From a bacterium (GTDB lineage Bacteria; Bacteroidota; Ignavibacteria; SZUA-365), in NCBI GenBank assembly GCA_020444325.1, contig JAHLLD010000016.1, positions 62,001 through 126,000 on the forward strand: a stretch of 64,000 nt of DNA. Direction: 5' to 3'. A program made the position numbers and the translations under genes. The notes under the pieces are model-generated. The model was not told the origin of the DNA. It made no database searches and was given only the letters and a program-made list of their open reading frames with translations. Shown in pieces: positions 62,342-64,000 of this stretch. Every line of letters starts with the position of its first letter. The first letter of the stretch is position 1.

Positions 62342-62886
62342 TGCAGCACGTGCAGCAGTATGAGTACTATTCCCGAAAAAAAGGTTTTAAAATATTTGCA
62401 TTGTGCGGTTTTGATTTTTATCTTTTGGTATCGGTGACAGCAATCCGAAAATATGAGGAACGGTCTCCCTGAAAATCTGCATGGGGACACCGTGAATTCT
62501 ACGCCACTGCGGCGATACAGCGATTGTTCTACCAATGAAGAGGTGAGGTTTGGAGACTGGGGATGAAATGTAGCACCGGGTGCAAAGGGAGCGACGCGAA
62601 GAGTCGGCATACGGGGCAAAGCTGGGACAGAGGACACGCGGCGAGGGAAGTAGGTTCGCCTGTTTCTGATACCGCAGAGTTATCCGCAACAACATCGTAA
62701 CCACGAAACCAACGTATGATCGGTACATGGACACCGCTTGGTCGCTTGCGTACCTGGCTGTTCTCCCTGTATCGCCGAGCGCAATAATCAACAGCCGACC
62801 TCACGGACCTGAGTCTCCCGCAAAGAAGCATCAGGTGCCACAAGGCCGGCAAGGTCCGTAGACCACCAGTAATTACAGGAATTCCA
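62342..62886. repeat. Long conserved leader of gene B' (copy 2 of ~545-bp block)
   Basis: Near-identical to 52600-53145. Identity continues into the first ~60 codons of B' and stops abruptly after ...TEWKD. The rest of the 978-bp gap between A' and B' holds repeat R10, the hexamer array and about 130 bp (62210-62341) with nothing recognised. Confidence 0.75.
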
Positions 62887-64000
62887 ATGAAGAATTCAAC
62901 TTCTTCGCATGCCGGTGCGAGGCCGTGCATGCATGTATTGACCGTCACTGCTGCGTGCAGACTATTCCGACGCATCGGATCAACCATTTTCGGCATCGCC
63001 TGCATCCTGGCACTGCTCGTCACGAGCACCCCCGTGACACTGAACGCGCAGACGGAATGGAAAGACCGTCCTATTGTCCATAAGAAGGAAAATCAGCTTT
63101 CACCAGCGATCGCCAGACCAGCCCGACTGGATTACACCATTGTTGTCTGGGAGGATTTCAGGAATGAGGGTGACTATGACATCTACGTACAGAAAATAGA
63201 CAATGTTACAGGTCTCCCATTGTGGATGGAGCCAGATGGTATCGCCGTATGCACTGAGGAGGGAGATCAACGCTATCCCCGGGCAGCATACGATTCACTC
63301 GGTGGCGTAATCATTACATGGGTGGATGAGAGATCTGGTTACAAAAATGTTTATGCACAACGAATCTCCGCGACAACTGGTGAGGTGGATGCGAACTGGC
63401 CGTCAGACGGTGCTGTAGTCTGTGAGCAAGATGCCAACTGTGAACATGTAAGGATTGCAGGCACAGCTGATGGTGCATTTATAACTTGGCTTGACTACCG
63501 TGATTACTCAAGCGGCGTCAACCGGAAGGTGTACGCCCAGTATATGCTAAGCTCAACTGCGACCTATCCACAATCGACTAACTGGGTACAGGATGGGATC
63601 GAAGTAGCTGACAATATTGATGAGGGAGATCAAGCGAACCCGGAAATTGCTAGAGAATATGATTGGGACAGTGGAAAGGCTAATTGTGTAGTCTCGTTTC
63701 AGAAGTACGTAGATGTCAACGGTGATATGTATTGGAACGTCTATGCGGCAAAACTTGATGCGACCGGAGACAAAGAGTATGGAGGTGCAGATATTGCGCT
63801 AGCTACAAATGAATCTGATCAGCTTTACCCGAAAATTGTCTGCAGTGGTGAAGATGTAAGTAGAGATGAACCACGCGCGATCGTTGTATGGCAAGACTCA
63901 CGGGAGGATCATTCCAGCCAGCCAAAACTGTATGACATCTATTCACGTACTATCGATGCAGACGGAAATATTCCAGGAAACACTGGAGATATTGTATGCG
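62887..64000 (+). CDS. Giant secreted protein B' (paralogue of B; 3' end beyond window)
   Basis: The reading frame is open from the ATG at 62887 to the end of the window (371 codons, no stop). The first ~60 residues are nearly identical to B (MKNSTSSHAGARPCMHVLTV ... LLVTSTPVTLNAQTEWKDR), including the signal peptide. Then the sequence diverges to related but different blades: IVVWEDFRNEGDYDIYVQKI, VIITWVDERSGYKNVYAQRI, AFITWLDYRDYSSG, AIVVWQDSREDHSSQPKLYD. From about 63.06 kb onward the DNA is clearly more AT-rich than the leader. It carries the same W-[EV]-D-x-R motif set as B and should end in a T9SS domain beyond the window (inference). Confidence 0.87.
   Translation, partial: MKNSTSSHAGARPCMHVLTVTAACRLFRRIGSTIFGIACILALLVTSTPVTLNAQTEWKDRPIVHKKENQLSPAIARPARLDYTIVVWEDFRNEGDYDIYVQKIDNVTGLPLWMEPDGIAVCTEEGDQRYPRAAYDSLGGVIITWVDERSGYKNVYAQRISATTGEVDANWPSDGAVVCEQDANCEHVRIAGTADGAFITWLDYRDYSSGVNRKVYAQYMLSSTATYPQSTNWVQDGIEVADNIDEGDQANPEIAREYDWDSGKANCVVSFQKYVDVNGDMYWNVYAAKLDATGDKEYGGADIALATNESDQLYPKIVCSGEDVSRDEPRAIVVWQDSREDHSSQPKLYDIYSRTIDADGNIPGNTGDIVC

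Overview
The window comes from a bacterium of the Bacteroidota/Chlorobiota (FCB) lineage. The evidence is a set of very large secreted proteins ending in type IX secretion (T9SS) type-A sorting domains (about eight genes), an OmpA/PD40 lipoprotein resembling the T9SS anchor PorE, LptC for an LPS-bearing outer membrane, and many Sec signal peptides ending in A-Q. The DNA is fairly GC-rich, and many genes have clear AGGAG-type ribosome binding sites, which is unlike classical Bacteroidia and fits Ignavibacteria- or Kapabacteria-like organisms better. That placement is inference. No rRNA, tRNA, CRISPR array, phage genes or transposase were seen.

Layout. 0-10.3 kb is a mostly housekeeping stretch: a 5'-truncated glycosylasparaginase, ruvB, lptC, a class-C beta-lactamase-like hydrolase, rqcH-like NFACT, gpmI, a secreted DUF4350-like protein and pta. 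10.4-30.2 kb is envelope and T9SS territory: two minus-strand T9SS cargo proteins, then a plus-strand run (1260-residue T9SS protein, beta-barrel, PorE-like lipoprotein, rsmG and two lipoproteins) that converges tail-to-tail on a VWA + beta-propeller giant with its double-OmpA barrel partner. 30.2-36 kb is an accessory strip in which small genes (VOC protein, membrane protein, RelB/YafQ toxin-antitoxin, dinB, VOC protein, amino-acid permease) are each bounded by copies of dispersed palindromic repeats. 36-44.5 kb is a copper/silver-type efflux cluster (DUF302, HYC_CC_PP protein, CusA-, CusC- and CusB-like proteins, and a metal-binding lipoprotein). 44.5-47.1 kb holds a DUF4382 lipoprotein, a hexanucleotide microsatellite and rtcB. 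47.4-64 kb is a tandem array A-B-A'-B' of giant secreted proteins; B' runs off the window.

Non-coding signals are the most unusual part. (1) A short palindrome, TATGCA-N5-TGCATA, occurs seven times. Three copies lie exactly 33 bp apart at the start of one lipoprotein gene, and another overlaps the rsmG start codon. (2) A dispersed imperfect palindrome of about 120-220 bp with ATCAATGGGAACACGG-like termini occurs ten times, mostly abutting or overlapping stop codons, where it supplies the last residues of several proteins. (3) A second dispersed family couples GCAGATN heptamer arrays to a CGTCCCCACGC hairpin and flanks the permease. (4) dinB has a near-consensus promoter with a perfect GTTAGA-N6-TCTAAC dyad over the expected transcription start.

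How the genes may work together (inference): the PorE-like lipoprotein, beta-barrel and OmpA proteins anchor or assemble the envelope through which the T9SS cargo is exported. The cargo includes several paralogues built from a recurrent ~110-residue cysteine-started Ig-like module. The A/B locus looks like an actively duplicating and recombining surface-protein array, with conserved ends and divergent, more AT-rich interiors.
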